This document shows positions 54,274-64,000 of a stretch of DNA of 64,000 nt, piece by piece. The stretch comes from Pandoraea oxalativorans (lineage in GTDB: Bacteria; Pseudomonadota; Gammaproteobacteria; Burkholderiales; Burkholderiaceae). Location of the stretch: the NCBI RefSeq assembly GCF_000972785.3, contig NZ_CP011253.3, positions 4,774,001-4,838,000 on the forward strand, given 5' to 3'. Positions within the stretch are counted from its first letter, which is position 1; every line of letters starts with the position of its first letter. The notes under the pieces were generated by a model. That model was not told the DNA's origin, made no database searches, and saw only the letters and a list, made by a program, of their open reading frames with translations. Both the position numbers and the translations under genes were made by a program.

Positions 54274-55617
54274 ATGGCAAAGAAGATTTACATCAAGACG
54301 TTCGGCTGTCAGATGAACGAGTACGACTCCGACAAGATGGCGGACGTACTCGGCGCGGCCGAAGGTCTCGAGAAGACCGACACCCCCGAAGACGCCGACG
54401 TCATCCTCTTCAACACCTGCTCCGTGCGCGAAAAGGCACAGGAAAAAGTGTTCTCGGATCTGGGCCGCATGCGCGCCCTCAAGGAAATCAAGCCGGATCT
54501 GGTGATCGGTGTCGGCGGTTGCGTCGCCAGTCAGGAAGGCGCGGCCATCGTGCAACGCGCCCCGTACGTGGACGTGGTGTTCGGCCCGCAAACGCTGCAC
54601 CGCCTGCCGCAGATGCTCGAAGCGCGCCGCTCGACCGGCCGTTCGCAAGTCGACATTTCCTTCCCCGAGATCGAAAAGTTCGACCACTTGCCGCCCGCCA
54701 AGGTCGAGGGTGCGACGGCGTTCGTCTCGATCATGGAAGGCTGCTCGAAGTACTGCAGCTACTGCGTGGTGCCGTACACGCGCGGCGACGAAGTCTCGCG
54801 TCCGTTTGAAGACGTGCTCACCGAAATCGCCGGACTGGCCGAACAAGGCGTGCGTGAAATCACGCTGCTGGGCCAGAACGTGAACGCCTATCGCGGTCTG
54901 ATGGCCGACGGCGAGATCGCCGACTTCGCGCTGCTCATCGAGTATGTGGCCGAAGTGCCGGGCATCGAACGCATTCGTTACACCACGAGCCATCCGAAGG
55001 AATTCACGCAGCGTCTGATCGACACCTACGCCAAGGTGCCAAAGCTGGTGAGCCATCTGCACTTGCCGGTACAACACGGCGCCGACCGCGTGCTGTCGGC
55101 CATGAAGCGCGGCTACACGGTGCTGGAGTACAAGTCGATCATTCGTCGCCTGCGTCAGGTGCGCCCCGAGATGTCGATGTCGTCGGACTTCATCGTCGGC
55201 TTCCCCGGCGAGACGGAAGAAGACTTCGACAAGCTCATGGCGATGATTCACGAAATCGGCTACGACACCAGCTTCTCGTTCATCTACAGCCCGCGCCCCG
55301 GCACGCCAGCCGCGAACTTGCAGGACGACACGCCGCGCGAAGTGAAGCTGCGCCGTCTGCAACACTTGCAGGCCGTGATCGAAGAGAACGCCGCACGCAT
55401 CAGCCAGCGCATGGTCGGCTCACGTCAGCGTATTCTTGTCGAAGGCGTGTCGCGCAAGGACCCGAACGAGCTGCAAGGCCGCACCGAGAACAACCGCGTG
55501 GTCAACTTCCCGGCCCCCGAAGCACAGCGCGCAGCGCTGATCGGGCAGATGACCGACGTTGTGATCACTTTCGCTTATCCGCACTCGTTGCGCGGCGAGC
55601 TGGTCACCACGCACTGA
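54274..55617 (+). CDS. miaB: tRNA-2-methylthio-N6-dimethylallyladenosine synthase MiaB
   Basis: A 447-residue radical-SAM methylthiotransferase that adds the 2-methylthio group to i6A37 of tRNA. The N-terminal UPF0004 domain has three cluster cysteines (F-G-C-Q-M-N, N-T-C-S-V-R, G-G-C-V-A), the radical-SAM site is C-S-K-Y-C-S-Y-C near 155, and the C-terminal TRAM domain ends the protein ([28 protein letters not shown]). Start [20 protein letters not shown] is canonical. First gene of the block running to glyS. Confidence 0.97.
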   Translation: MAKKIYIKTFGCQMNEYDSDKMADVLGAAEGLEKTDTPEDADVILFNTCSVREKAQEKVFSDLGRMRALKEIKPDLVIGVGGCVASQEGAAIVQRAPYVDVVFGPQTLHRLPQMLEARRSTGRSQVDISFPEIEKFDHLPPAKVEGATAFVSIMEGCSKYCSYCVVPYTRGDEVSRPFEDVLTEIAGLAEQGVREITLLGQNVNAYRGLMADGEIADFALLIEYVAEVPGIERIRYTTSHPKEFTQRLIDTYAKVPKLVSHLHLPVQHGADRVLSAMKRGYTVLEYKSIIRRLRQVRPEMSMSSDFIVGFPGETEEDFDKLMAMIHEIGYDTSFSFIYSPRPGTPAANLQDDTPREVKLRRLQHLQAVIEENAARISQRMVGSRQRILVEGVSRKDPNELQGRTENNRVVNFPAPEAQRAALIGQMTDVVITFAYPHSLRGELVTTH

Positions 55618-55697
55618 ACGACGCAGCGAACAGGCACGACCTGGCGGGGGGCACAACGGATGACACCCCCGTCCCGCCGTTTCCTCGTTTCGCCGTC

Positions 55698-56819
55698 ATG
55701 GGTAAGCCATCGAACATCGAACGACCTGAACAGGCAACCGACCGGATTATCTTGAAAGCACCCGTCCAAGAATTTACCGCCCCGCGCGACGACAATCGCC
55801 GTCTGGCCAATCTCTGCGGCCCGCTCGACGAGAACCTGCGTCAGATCGAGCAGGCGCTCGACGTCTCGATCAGCCGCCGAGGCCATCGCTTCTCGATTCG
55901 CGGCAAAAGCGCCGCCGTCGCCACGCAAGCCCTCGAGAGTTTCTACAACCGCGCCACCGAAGCGCTGTCCGTCGACGATATCCAGTTGGGTCTCGTGGAG
56001 ACGCGTCAGGGCCTCGCGCCGACCGTGCGTCACCGCGACGACAATCCGTTTGCCGCGGGCGAGACGGAAGACGGCTCGCCGGTGCTGCACACGCGTCGCA
56101 GCGACCTGCACGGCCGCACGCCCGCGCAGCGCGACTATCTGAAGCAGATCCTCTCGCACGACGTGACGTTCGGCATCGGCCCGGCCGGTACCGGCAAGAC
56201 GTATCTGGCGGTGGCGTGCGCCGTCGACGCGCTCGAGCGCGACGCCGTCAAGCGCATCGTGCTCACGCGTCCGGCGGTGGAAGCGGGCGAGCGTCTGGGC
56301 TTCCTGCCGGGCGATCTCGCGCAGAAGGTCGATCCGTATCTGCGTCCGCTGTACGACGCCCTCTACGATCTGCTTGGCTTCGACAAGACGCAGAAGTACT
56401 TCGAGAAGCAGATGATCGAGATCGCGCCGCTCGCCTACATGCGCGGCCGCACGCTCAACCATGCGTTCATCATTCTGGACGAGGCGCAGAACACCACGCC
56501 CGAGCAGATGAAGATGTTTCTCACGCGTATCGGCTTCGGCAGCAAGGCGGTTGTGACTGGCGACACCACGCAGGTCGACCTGCCGCGCGGCCAGAAGAGC
56601 GGTCTGATGGAAGCGCAGGTGATTCTGAAGAACGTGCGTGGTATTGCCATGACGCGCTTCACCAGCGTCGACGTCGTGCGTCACCCGCTGGTCGCGCGCA
56701 TCGTCGAAGCGTACGACGAGCATGCGCAGCATCTGGAAGCCGGGCTGGACCTGCCTGCGTCGGAGCAAGGGCGTGAGCGCCCGTCCCGTGGTCCGCGTGC
56801 TGCCGGAGGCAAGGCATGA
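55698..56819 (+). CDS. PhoH family ATPase
   Basis: A 373-residue PhoH-like protein, cytosolic. An N-terminal KH-like segment (residues 40-100) is followed by Walker A G-P-A-G-T-G-K-T (161-168) and Walker [48 protein letters not shown] is typical. PhoH/YbeZ works with YbeY in rRNA maturation and ribosome quality control. Its stop overlaps the ybeY start by ATGA. The ribosome site before the chosen ATG is weak, so a nearby alternative start is possible. Confidence 0.94.
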   Translation: MGKPSNIERPEQATDRIILKAPVQEFTAPRDDNRRLANLCGPLDENLRQIEQALDVSISRRGHRFSIRGKSAAVATQALESFYNRATEALSVDDIQLGLVETRQGLAPTVRHRDDNPFAAGETEDGSPVLHTRRSDLHGRTPAQRDYLKQILSHDVTFGIGPAGTGKTYLAVACAVDALERDAVKRIVLTRPAVEAGERLGFLPGDLAQKVDPYLRPLYDALYDLLGFDKTQKYFEKQMIEIAPLAYMRGRTLNHAFIILDEAQNTTPEQMKMFLTRIGFGSKAVVTGDTTQVDLPRGQKSGLMEAQVILKNVRGIAMTRFTSVDVVRHPLVARIVEAYDEHAQHLEAGLDLPASEQGRERPSRGPRAAGGKA

Positions 56820-57433
56820 GCGAGCGGGCCGTGCGCCATGCGCTCATGCTGACGAGCCAGTTCGTCGCGGGTCCGGCGTTCGCGTCGCACAAGGCGCTGC
56901 TCACGCGCACCGCGGTGCGTCGCTGGGTGCAGGCCGCGCTGCTGGCCGACGCCGAGCTGACGCTGCGCTTCGTCGACGCCGACGAAGGCCAGACGCTCAA
57001 TCGCGGCTATCGCGGCACGGATTACGCCACGAATGTGCTGACATTCGCCTACGCACAGGATGAAAGCGATCCGGTGAGCGGCGATATCGTGCTGTGCTGC
57101 CCGGTGGTCGAGCGCGAAGCGAACGAGCAAGGCATTGCACTCGAAGCGCATTACGCGCACCTGATCGTGCACGGCGTGCTCCACGCGCAGGGCTACGATC
57201 ACGAGGAAGACGACGAAGCGCAGGAGATGGAAGGCCTGGAGACGGAGATTCTTGCCGGGCTGGGCTACGCCGATCCCTACGCATCCGAGAAGGCGCCGAC
57301 GGCCGTCGCAGCGGCCAAACCCGTGATGGCGCCGAAAAGCCGTCAAGCCGCAGCGCCTGCCGATTCGGCTGCACCGACAAAGCGCGCAAAACCGGCCAAC
57401 GCGGTCAAGACGTCCGCCGCGCGCCGCACCTGA
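56816..57433 (+). CDS. ybeY: Endoribonuclease YbeY
   Basis: A 205-residue YbeY. The zinc site is H119, H123 and H129 in [11 protein letters not shown], preceded by the family segment [13 protein letters not shown]. It takes part in 16S rRNA 3 prime maturation. The domain ends near 160; about 45 further residues are Ala/Lys/Pro-rich ([19 protein letters not shown], then [12 protein letters not shown]), a basic, probably disordered tail that E. coli YbeY lacks. Confidence 0.95.
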   Translation: MSERAVRHALMLTSQFVAGPAFASHKALLTRTAVRRWVQAALLADAELTLRFVDADEGQTLNRGYRGTDYATNVLTFAYAQDESDPVSGDIVLCCPVVEREANEQGIALEAHYAHLIVHGVLHAQGYDHEEDDEAQEMEGLETEILAGLGYADPYASEKAPTAVAAAKPVMAPKSRQAAAPADSAAPTKRAKPANAVKTSAARRT

Positions 57434-57452
57434 ACCGAGACCGACCGAACGT

Positions 57453-58148
57453 ATGGAACGCATCCCCGAGCGATCGACCGACCCTGAAGCGCCTGAAGCT
57501 CTCCAGGCCAGTACGTCGAGCGGCCCCGGATGCAACCGGTACCCGCCGGATCTCGGCGTCTCCCGCCACCTGAGCCCGGAAGAAATGAGCGAATCGCTCG
57601 ACGCCGCGCTCACCGGCTGGAACGGGCGCGAAGACCTCTGGATCTTCGCCTACGGCTCGCTCATCTGGAACCCCGGCATGCCCGTCGAAGAATGCCTGCG
57701 CGCCCGCGTGCACGGCTATCACCGGGGGCTGTATCTGTGGTCGCGCGTCAATCGCGGCACGCCGGAGCAGCCGGGACTTGTGCTGGCGCTCGATCGCGGC
57801 GGCTCGTGCGCCGGGGTGGCGATGCGTCTTGCCGCAAAGCACGTCCGCACGGAATTCGAAACGCTCTGGTATCGGGAAATGGCGATGGGCTCCTATCGTC
57901 CGATGTGGCTGAATTGCCAGTTGGCCGACGGCCGCACCAAGCCGGGCCTCGCCTTCGTCATGCGACGCGAAGCGGCAAGCTACGCCGGCCGTCTGCCCGA
58001 CGCCATCGTCCGCCAGGTGTTCGATCGGGCGCAGGGACGCTACGGCACCACGCACGACTACGTTGTCCGTACCGTCAAGGCGCTGCGCGAAGCGGGCATG
58101 CCCGACCCGGCGCTCGAGGCGGTGCTGCGCCGCTGCGAGGCGAAGTAG
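57453..58148 (+). CDS. chaC: Glutathione-specific gamma-glutamylcyclotransferase (ChaC family)
   Basis: A 231-residue ChaC protein that would split glutathione to 5-oxoproline and Cys-Gly. Its substrate loop is W-I-F-A-Y-G-S-L-I-W-N-P near 65, and the catalytic glutamate is expected in T-L-W-Y-R-E-M near 140. YGTTHDYVVRTVKALREAGMPD closes the domain. A Pro/Glu-rich leader of about 50 residues precedes it. It lies 19 bp behind ybeY but 173 bp before corC, inside a block that I recall as ybeY-corC in most relatives. Confidence 0.93.
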   Translation: MERIPERSTDPEAPEALQASTSSGPGCNRYPPDLGVSRHLSPEEMSESLDAALTGWNGREDLWIFAYGSLIWNPGMPVEECLRARVHGYHRGLYLWSRVNRGTPEQPGLVLALDRGGSCAGVAMRLAAKHVRTEFETLWYREMAMGSYRPMWLNCQLADGRTKPGLAFVMRREAASYAGRLPDAIVRQVFDRAQGRYGTTHDYVVRTVKALREAGMPDPALEAVLRRCEAK

Positions 58149-58321
58149 GTGCACCGGAATGCAGCATCCAATGTGCTGGAATGTCCTGAAATATGCACGG
58201 CGTTGTGCGTGTCGCCCGAAGCGTTGCAATGCCACCCGCCTGACGCGGTAACGCCGCACATCTGGTGTATCCTTGAGCTTCCTGTAACAGCTCGGCGTCC
58301 GCCCAACTTGGACGCGCCGTC

Positions 58322-59197
58322 ATGAACGACCCTTATCCCAGTCGACCCGGTCCAAAGAAAACCGACAAACCTCGCTCTCTGCTCGAACGCCTCACCGATC
58401 TGATTTCCCCGGAGCCGGAGTCGCGCGCGGAGTTGCTCGAAATTCTGCAAGACGCTCACGCCCGTAACCTGATGGACGCCGATTCTCTGGCGATGATCGA
58501 GGGCGTATTCCAGGTGGCCGATCTATGTGCGCGCGACATCATGGTGCCGCGCGCGCAGATGGACGCCATCAACATCGAACAGACTCCCGAAGAATTTGTC
58601 CCCTTCGTGCTGGAACAGGCGCACTCGCGCTATCCGGTCTACGAGGGCAATCGCGACAACATCATCGGCATTCTGCTCGCGAAGGATCTGCTGCGTTACT
58701 ACGCCAATCACGACTTCGACGTGCGCGACATGCTGCGCCCGGCCGTGTTCATTCCGGAGTCGAAGCGTCTGAACGTGCTGCTGCACGACTTCCGCGTCAA
58801 TCGCAATCACATCGCCATCGTCGTGGACGAATACGGCGGCGTGGCCGGCCTCATCACGATTGAAGACGTGCTCGAGCAGATCGTCGGCGACATCGAAGAC
58901 GAGTACGACTTCGACGAGGAAGAGGACAACATCATCGCCGCGCCCGACGGCTCGTATCGCATTCGTGCGCTCACGGAAATCGAGCAATTCAACGAAGCCT
59001 TCGGCACACAGTTTCACGATGACGAGAACGACACGATCGGCGGTATGATCACGCACCAGTTCGGCCGTGTGCCGCGCCGTGGCGAACGTCTGCGCATCGG
59101 CAATCTCGTGTTCGAAGTGCTGCGCGCCGACGGCCGTCAGGTCCACATGCTGCTGTTGCGGCGCGTGGAGCCGGCACCCGTCGTTCAGCCCGAGTAA
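58322..59197 (+). CDS. corC: CorC/HlyC family transporter-associated protein
   Basis: A 291-residue cytosolic CorC-type protein without transmembrane part. A CBS pair spans about 65-190 (ICARDIMVPRAQMDAINIEQ-like start; RNHIAIVVDEYGGVAGLITIEDVLEQIVGDIEDEYD), followed by the CorC_HlyC domain (RIRALTEIEQFNEAFGTQFHDDENDTIGGMITHQFGRVPRRGERL). CorC is linked to magnesium/cobalt efflux. The lnt gene follows after 15 bp. Confidence 0.94.
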   Translation: MNDPYPSRPGPKKTDKPRSLLERLTDLISPEPESRAELLEILQDAHARNLMDADSLAMIEGVFQVADLCARDIMVPRAQMDAINIEQTPEEFVPFVLEQAHSRYPVYEGNRDNIIGILLAKDLLRYYANHDFDVRDMLRPAVFIPESKRLNVLLHDFRVNRNHIAIVVDEYGGVAGLITIEDVLEQIVGDIEDEYDFDEEEDNIIAAPDGSYRIRALTEIEQFNEAFGTQFHDDENDTIGGMITHQFGRVPRRGERLRIGNLVFEVLRADGRQVHMLLLRRVEPAPVVQPE

Positions 59198-59212
59198 CTC
59201 ACTCATCGATCC

Positions 59213-60769
59213 ATGCAGGAAATGACCGTCCACGCGCCCGAGCGGCGCTCGTGGCCGGCCTGGCGTGCCCGTGCGCTCGCCGGTCTGGCCGGTATCGCAC
59301 AAACGCTGGCCTTCGCGCCACGCGACCTGTGGTGGCTGCAATTGCTCGCGATGGCGGGGCTGTTCGCGCTCGTCGAGCGCAGCGCCTCGCGACGCAACGC
59401 CCTCTGGCTGGGCGGCAGTTTCGGCCTCACCTCGTTCGTCTGCGGCATCTGGTGGCTCTACATCAGCATGCACACCTATGGCGGCATGCCCGCTGTGATG
59501 GCCGGGGCGGCAGTCGTCCTGTTCTCGATCTATCTGGCGATCTATCCGGCGCTGGCCGCGTTCGCCACGCGCGCCGTGCCGCCCACCGGCCCGTGGCGCG
59601 TGCTGGCCTTCGCCGGGGCCTGGACGCTCGCCGAATGGCTGCGCGGCATCGTCTTCACCGGGTTCCCCTGGCTCTCGCCCGGCTACGCCCATGTCGACGG
59701 CCCGCTCGCGGGCTTCGCCCCGCTGCTCGGCGTGTACGGCATCACCGGTCTCGCCGCGCTTGCCGCCGCCTGGCTCGCCCGCGCCGTGTTGCCCGTCGTT
59801 GCGACGACGGGTGCCGCACGACGGCTGGCCGCCGTAGTCGGTGTACTGGTGCTGCTGGGCGTGGGTATCGGTCTGTCCCGTCACGCCTGGACGACGCCCT
59901 CGGGGCAGCCGCTCACCGTACGGCTGCTGCAAGGCAATATCCCGCAGGACATGAAGTTCGAGCGCGCGGGCATCGACCGCGCCATGGCGCTCTATCGCGA
60001 CATGATCGTGGCCGCGCCGGCCGATCTCATCGTGACGCCGGAGACAGCGTTCCCGGTGTTGCTGCAAGGCATTGCGCCTGACGTCGCTGTACCGATCCGC
60101 GAGTTTGCGGACCGCACCGGCTCGCACGTGGTGCTGGGCGCGGTCGGCGCGACGATCACGGATCGCGGCCCTACCGACCTCACCAACAGCCTTTTCGGCG
60201 TGACGCCGCGCGACCAGACGCTCTATCGCTACGACAAACACCATCTCGTGCCTTTCGGCGAGTTCGTGCCGTGGGGCTTTCGCTGGTTCGTCGACATGAT
60301 GCACATCCCGTTGGGCGATTTCCTGCGCGGCAGCGCCACGCCGAGCGGCTTCCCGGTGCGCGACCAGCGTATCGCGATGAACATCTGCTACGAGGATCTG
60401 TTCGGCGAGGAAATCGCGCAGGCGTTGCGCAATATGCCGGAACCGGCCACGGTGCTCGTGAACTCGACCAACCTCGCGTGGTTTGGCGACACCATCGCGC
60501 TCGATCAGCACTTGCAGATCGCCCGCATGCGCACGCTTGAGACGGGACGCCCGATGCTGCGTGCGACGAACACGGGCGCGACGGCGATCATCGATGCGCA
60601 CGGCCATGTGCAGGGGCGTCTGCCCGCCATGACGGTCGGCGCGCTCACAGGCAGCGTCCAGCCGTTCACCGGCCTCACGCCATACGTGCGCTTCGGTAAT
60701 GCGCCTGCACTGGTGCTCGCACTCGTCGCGCTGGGCCTCGGTCTGGTCATGACGCGCCGCTCGCGCTAA
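59213..60769 (+). CDS. lnt: Apolipoprotein N-acyltransferase
   Basis: A 518-residue inner-membrane enzyme that N-acylates the lipoprotein cysteine in the periplasm. About seven helices occupy the first 210 residues. The carbon-nitrogen hydrolase domain follows with the catalytic triad: glutamate in V-T-P-E-T-A-F-P, lysine in Y-D-K-H-H-L-V-P-F-G-E-F-V-P and cysteine in N-I-C-Y-E-D. A last helix ends the protein. An ATG three codons later is possible. Position behind corC is conserved in proteobacteria. Confidence 0.96.
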   Translation: MQEMTVHAPERRSWPAWRARALAGLAGIAQTLAFAPRDLWWLQLLAMAGLFALVERSASRRNALWLGGSFGLTSFVCGIWWLYISMHTYGGMPAVMAGAAVVLFSIYLAIYPALAAFATRAVPPTGPWRVLAFAGAWTLAEWLRGIVFTGFPWLSPGYAHVDGPLAGFAPLLGVYGITGLAALAAAWLARAVLPVVATTGAARRLAAVVGVLVLLGVGIGLSRHAWTTPSGQPLTVRLLQGNIPQDMKFERAGIDRAMALYRDMIVAAPADLIVTPETAFPVLLQGIAPDVAVPIREFADRTGSHVVLGAVGATITDRGPTDLTNSLFGVTPRDQTLYRYDKHHLVPFGEFVPWGFRWFVDMMHIPLGDFLRGSATPSGFPVRDQRIAMNICYEDLFGEEIAQALRNMPEPATVLVNSTNLAWFGDTIALDQHLQIARMRTLETGRPMLRATNTGATAIIDAHGHVQGRLPAMTVGALTGSVQPFTGLTPYVRFGNAPALVLALVALGLGLVMTRRSR

Positions 60770-60805
60770 GCGGCAAAACAGTCGGCGTCGCATCGTCAAA
60801 ACGAC

Positions 60806-60834
60806 ACAGGGGGACGTGAAAATCCCCCTGTCGT
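60806..60834 (+). terminator. Hairpin behind lnt, possible weak terminator
   Basis: ACAGGGGGA (60806-60814) pairs perfectly with TCCCCCTGT (60823-60831). No T-tract follows, so termination is uncertain; it may be a Rho-dependent or processing site ahead of glyQ. Confidence 0.4.
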
Positions 60835-60975
60835 GCCGCCCCGGGGCCATCGGCGCCCCGTTCGGGTCGAATTCCCGCTAAAATTCAACGTTTTAGTCTT
60901 TTGGCCGCGCTCGCGGCCGGGCCGAAAGACTGCGCAAAATCCGCATTTTTTCCTGTTCGTCCGCGCGAATTCATC

Positions 60976-61914
60976 ATGCTTACCTTTCAACAAGTCATCC
61001 TGACGTTGCAGGATTACTGGGACAAGCAAGGCTGTGCATTGCTCCAGCCTTACGACATGGAGGTCGGCGCCGGTACCTCGCACACTGCCACGTTCCTGCG
61101 CGCGATCGGTCCGGAGCCGTGGCGCGCTGCCTATGTGCAGCCGTCGCGCCGTCCCAAGGATGGCCGTTACGGTGAGAACCCGAACCGCATGCAGCACTAC
61201 TACCAGTATCAGGTGGTGCTTAAGCCCGCCCCGGAAAACATCCTCGACCTGTATCTGGGCTCGCTGCGCGCGCTCGGGCTCGATCTGACGAAAAACGACG
61301 TTCGCTTCGTCGAAGACGACTGGGAAAACCCCACGCTCGGCGCCTGGGGTCTGGGCTGGGAAGTGTGGTTGAACGGCATGGAAGTCACGCAGTTCACCTA
61401 CTTCCAGCAAGTCGGCGGCCTCGACTGCAAGCCGGTGCTCGGCGAGATCACGTACGGCATCGAGCGTCTGGCGATGTATCTGCAACAGGTCGAGAACGTC
61501 TACGACCTCGTGTGGACCGAGTGGGAAGAGCAAACGGCCGACGGCCCGGTCAAGCGCCGTCTGACCTACGGCGATGTGTTCCATCAGAACGAAGTGGAAC
61601 AGTCGACGTACAACTTCGAGCATTCGAACCAGCCGATGCTGTTCAGCTTCTTCGACAATTATGAGAGCGAAGCCAAGCGTCTGATCGAGGCCGAACTGGC
61701 GCTGCCCGCCTACGAGATGATTCTCAAGGCGGCACACACCTTCAACCTGCTCGACGCGCGCGGCGCCATCTCGGTGACCGAGCGCGCGGCGTATATTGGC
61801 CGTATCCGCGCGCTGTCGCGCCTGATCGCACAGGCCTACTACGCTTCGCGCGAAAAGCTCGGCTTCCCGATGCTGAACGCCCCCGCCGCTAAAATTCAAA
61901 CGCAAGCCGCATGA
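60976..61914 (+). CDS. glyQ: Glycyl-tRNA synthetase subunit alpha
   Basis: A 312-residue alpha subunit of the heterotetrameric bacterial GlyRS. It starts [60 protein letters not shown] and contains the motif segments [23 protein letters not shown] and [14 protein letters not shown]. It activates glycine for tRNA-Gly charging together with the beta subunit. The start was set at M-L-T-F; the frame extends upstream without similarity. Its stop overlaps the glyS start. Confidence 0.98.
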   Translation: MLTFQQVILTLQDYWDKQGCALLQPYDMEVGAGTSHTATFLRAIGPEPWRAAYVQPSRRPKDGRYGENPNRMQHYYQYQVVLKPAPENILDLYLGSLRALGLDLTKNDVRFVEDDWENPTLGAWGLGWEVWLNGMEVTQFTYFQQVGGLDCKPVLGEITYGIERLAMYLQQVENVYDLVWTEWEEQTADGPVKRRLTYGDVFHQNEVEQSTYNFEHSNQPMLFSFFDNYESEAKRLIEAELALPAYEMILKAAHTFNLLDARGAISVTERAAYIGRIRALSRLIAQAYYASREKLGFPMLNAPAAKIQTQAA

Positions 61915-64000
61915 TGAGCACCGCACAACGCACCCTGCTGGTCGAACTGCTGACCGAAGAATTGCCGCCGAAGGCGCTGGCGCGTCTGGGCGACGCGTTT
62001 GCCGACGGCATCGCCAACGGCCTGCGCACGCGCGGGCTCACCACGCACGCCAGCGTCGTCACGCCGTTCGCCACGCCGCGCCGTCTGGCCGTCTCGATCA
62101 CGAACGTGCTCGAACGCGCCCCGGATGCCACCATCCGCGCCAAGGTGCTGCCGGTGTCCGTCGCACTCGACGCCAACGGCAATCCCACCCCGCCGCTCGC
62201 GAAGAAACTTGCAGCGATGGGCTTCGCCGACCTGCCGGTCGCGAGCCTGGAGCGCGCAATGGATGGCAAGGCCGAAGCCTTCTTCCACACCTACACCGCT
62301 GCCGGTGCCCAATTGGCCGACGCGCTGCAAGCTTCGCTCGACGAAACGCTCGGCAAGCTGCCGATTCCGAAGGTCATGAGCTATCAGCGTCCGGACGGCG
62401 AGACGGTGCAGTTCGTGCGTCCGGTGCACGGCCTGATTGCACTGCACGGCGACACGCTTGTGCCCGCAACGGCCATCGGTCTCGCGTCGGGCAATAAGAC
62501 GCAGGGACACCGCTTCCTGTCGAAGGGTGAGGTCACCGTCGCCAATGCCGACGCCTACGCCGCCACGCTCGAGGCCGAAGGCAAGGTCGTGGCGAGCTTC
62601 ACTGGGCGTCGCGACGCCATCCGCACGCAATTGCTCGCCGCCGCCGGTAACGACCACGTGGTGATGCCGGACGCGCTGCTCGACGAAGTGACCGCACTCG
62701 TCGAATGGCCCGCGATCTACGCCTGCCATTTCGAGAAGGAATTCCTGGCGGTGCCGCAGGAATGTCTGATTCTCACGATGCAGACGAACCAGAAGTACTT
62801 CGCGCTCACCGACAAGCCGCTGGCCGACGGCGGCCGTCTGACGAACCGCTTCCTGATCGTCTCCAACATCGAGACGGGCAACCCCGGGCAGATCGTGACG
62901 GGTAACGAGCGCGTGGTGCGTCCGCGTCTGGCCGATGCGAAGTTCTTCTTCGAGCAGGACAAGAAGAAGCCGCTGGCCGATCGCGTGCCGCTGCTCGCGA
63001 ACGTCGTGTATCACAACAAGCTGGGCTCGCAGTTCGAGCGCACACAGCGTCTGGTAAAGCTCGCCGGTGCGATCGCGCACATGATCGGTACGGATCAGGA
63101 TGGCGTGAAACTCGCCGAGCGCGGCGCACTGCTGGCCAAAGCCGACCTGCTGACCGACATGGTCGGCGAGTTCCCCGAATTGCAAGGCACGATGGGCACG
63201 TACTACGCACGTCATGATGGCGAAGCTGCCGACGTCGCGCTGGCCTGCTCGGAACACTATCAGCCGCGTTTCGCCGGCGACGCCCTGCCCGCCAGCACCA
63301 CCGGCACAGTGGTGGCACTGGCCGACAAGCTCGAAACGCTGGTCGGCATCTGGGGCATCGGCCTGCAACCGACGGGAGAGAAAGACCCGTTCGCGCTGCG
63401 CCGTCACGCGCTGGGCATCGTGCGCATGCTCATCGAGAAGCGTTTGCCGGTGATTCTGCCGGAACTGCTGAACGTCACGTACAAGCAGTTCACCACGGGC
63501 GTGGCCGATTCCGCTTACCTGAACGACGTCTACCAGTTCGTGCTCGACCGACTGCGCGGCTACCTGCGAGAGCAGGGATATGCCGCCAACGAAATCGAAG
63601 CGGTGCTGGCCGATCACCCGAAGTATCTCGGCGATCTGATCGAGCGTCTGGATGCCGTGCGCGCCTTCTCGGCGCTGCCGCAAGCCGAAGCGCTCGCCGC
63701 CGCGAACAAGCGTATCGGCAACATCCTGAAGAAGACGGCCCCGCCGGCCGACGGCACGATTTCGCCGGACCTGCTGCTGGAATCGGCCGAGAAAGCGCTT
63801 AACGCCGCGCTCGAAAAGGTGACGCCGGTGGTCGAGCGGCACTTCGAAGCACGCGAGTACGCGCAGGCGCTTTCCGCGCTGGCCGAGCTGCGCGATGCGG
63901 TCGACGCCTTCTTCAACGACGTGATGGTGATGGCCGAGGAGGATGCGTTGCGCCACAACCGTCTCGCGTTGCTCAAGAACCTGCACTTCCAGATGAACCG
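61911..64000 (+). CDS. glyS: Glycyl-tRNA synthetase subunit beta, 3 prime end cut by the window
   Basis: About 696 codons are present and the frame is open to the window edge; the usual length is about 700, so only a few residues are missing. It begins [23 protein letters not shown], contains [14 protein letters not shown] and NQKYFALTD and ends in the DALR-type anticodon domain ([45 protein letters not shown]). The first ATG overlaps the glyQ stop; an ATG one codon later is an alternative. Confidence 0.97.
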   Translation, partial: MMSTAQRTLLVELLTEELPPKALARLGDAFADGIANGLRTRGLTTHASVVTPFATPRRLAVSITNVLERAPDATIRAKVLPVSVALDANGNPTPPLAKKLAAMGFADLPVASLERAMDGKAEAFFHTYTAAGAQLADALQASLDETLGKLPIPKVMSYQRPDGETVQFVRPVHGLIALHGDTLVPATAIGLASGNKTQGHRFLSKGEVTVANADAYAATLEAEGKVVASFTGRRDAIRTQLLAAAGNDHVVMPDALLDEVTALVEWPAIYACHFEKEFLAVPQECLILTMQTNQKYFALTDKPLADGGRLTNRFLIVSNIETGNPGQIVTGNERVVRPRLADAKFFFEQDKKKPLADRVPLLANVVYHNKLGSQFERTQRLVKLAGAIAHMIGTDQDGVKLAERGALLAKADLLTDMVGEFPELQGTMGTYYARHDGEAADVALACSEHYQPRFAGDALPASTTGTVVALADKLETLVGIWGIGLQPTGEKDPFALRRHALGIVRMLIEKRLPVILPELLNVTYKQFTTGVADSAYLNDVYQFVLDRLRGYLREQGYAANEIEAVLADHPKYLGDLIERLDAVRAFSALPQAEALAAANKRIGNILKKTAPPADGTISPDLLLESAEKALNAALEKVTPVVERHFEAREYAQALSALAELRDAVDAFFNDVMVMAEEDALRHNRLALLKNLHFQMN

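Overview
The window is GC-rich, densely coded chromosomal DNA from a betaproteobacterium of the Burkholderiales. Gene order (recA-recX-DUF2889-sucCD-terC-pilA; miaB-phoH-ybeY-corC-lnt-glyQS; thiD-rubA near yqgE-ruvX) and protein style fit Burkholderiaceae, most likely Pandoraea or a close relative; the genus is my inference from memory, not from a search. I see no prophage, insertion sequence, CRISPR array or rRNA, and one tRNA (CAU anticodon).

Region by region. 1-6.1 kb: ruvX (start only), yqgE, a 488-residue protein that I read as a remnant of a ChpA/PilL pilus-chemotaxis kinase, rubredoxin, an atypical ThiD, a PglL-type O-oligosaccharyltransferase and a type IV pilin. 6.3-12.1 kb, all on the minus strand: TerC-like protein, sucD, sucC, DUF2889, recX, and recA behind a LexA (SOS) box. 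12.3-16.4 kb: a TctD/TctE-like two-component pair and an MHS-family transporter with a large soluble insertion. 16.6-21.8 kb: tRNA with clear promoter and terminator, a divergent LysR/tautomerase pair, a zinc-ribbon protein, a second TerC paralogue, and an NhaR-like regulator overlapping an AI-2E/UPF0118 membrane protein. 21.8-28.5 kb: TPR-glycosyltransferase, a fused double permease with its ATPase but no binding protein, an outer-membrane barrel, and a 47-residue membrane protein.

28.6-37.3 kb is catabolic and sensory: tdh-kbl (threonine to glycine) divergent from an XRE-cupin regulator with strong palindromes between them; a chemoreceptor behind a sigma-28-like promoter; TetR divergent from an MFS gene; an Old Yellow Enzyme. 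At 37.36-37.62 kb lie two very small overlapping frames: an acidic antitoxin-like peptide and a truncated MazF/PemK toxin. 37.7-45.5 kb: MscS-like channel, a four-gene osmoprotectant ABC operon, a 900-bp gene-free stretch with an orphan terminator, a GGDEF protein and a VOC protein.

45.5-50.4 kb holds the stress set prkA-yeaH-spoVR, with the VOC gene directly behind it. 51.3-54.0 kb is a zinc/manganese ABC operon led by a 40-residue membrane peptide and preceded by two perfect palindromes that look like metalloregulator sites. 54.3-64 kb is the conserved block miaB-phoH-ybeY-chaC-corC-lnt-glyQ-glyS; chaC sits inside a cluster that I usually recall without it, and glyS runs off the window near its end.

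No single large undescribed system is obvious. The most rewarding leads are the Chp remnant beside an intact pilin, the MazF remnant, the NhaR/AI-2E overlap, the operator palindromes (threonine, TetR/MFS, zinc, miaB) and the orphan terminator at 43.1 kb.
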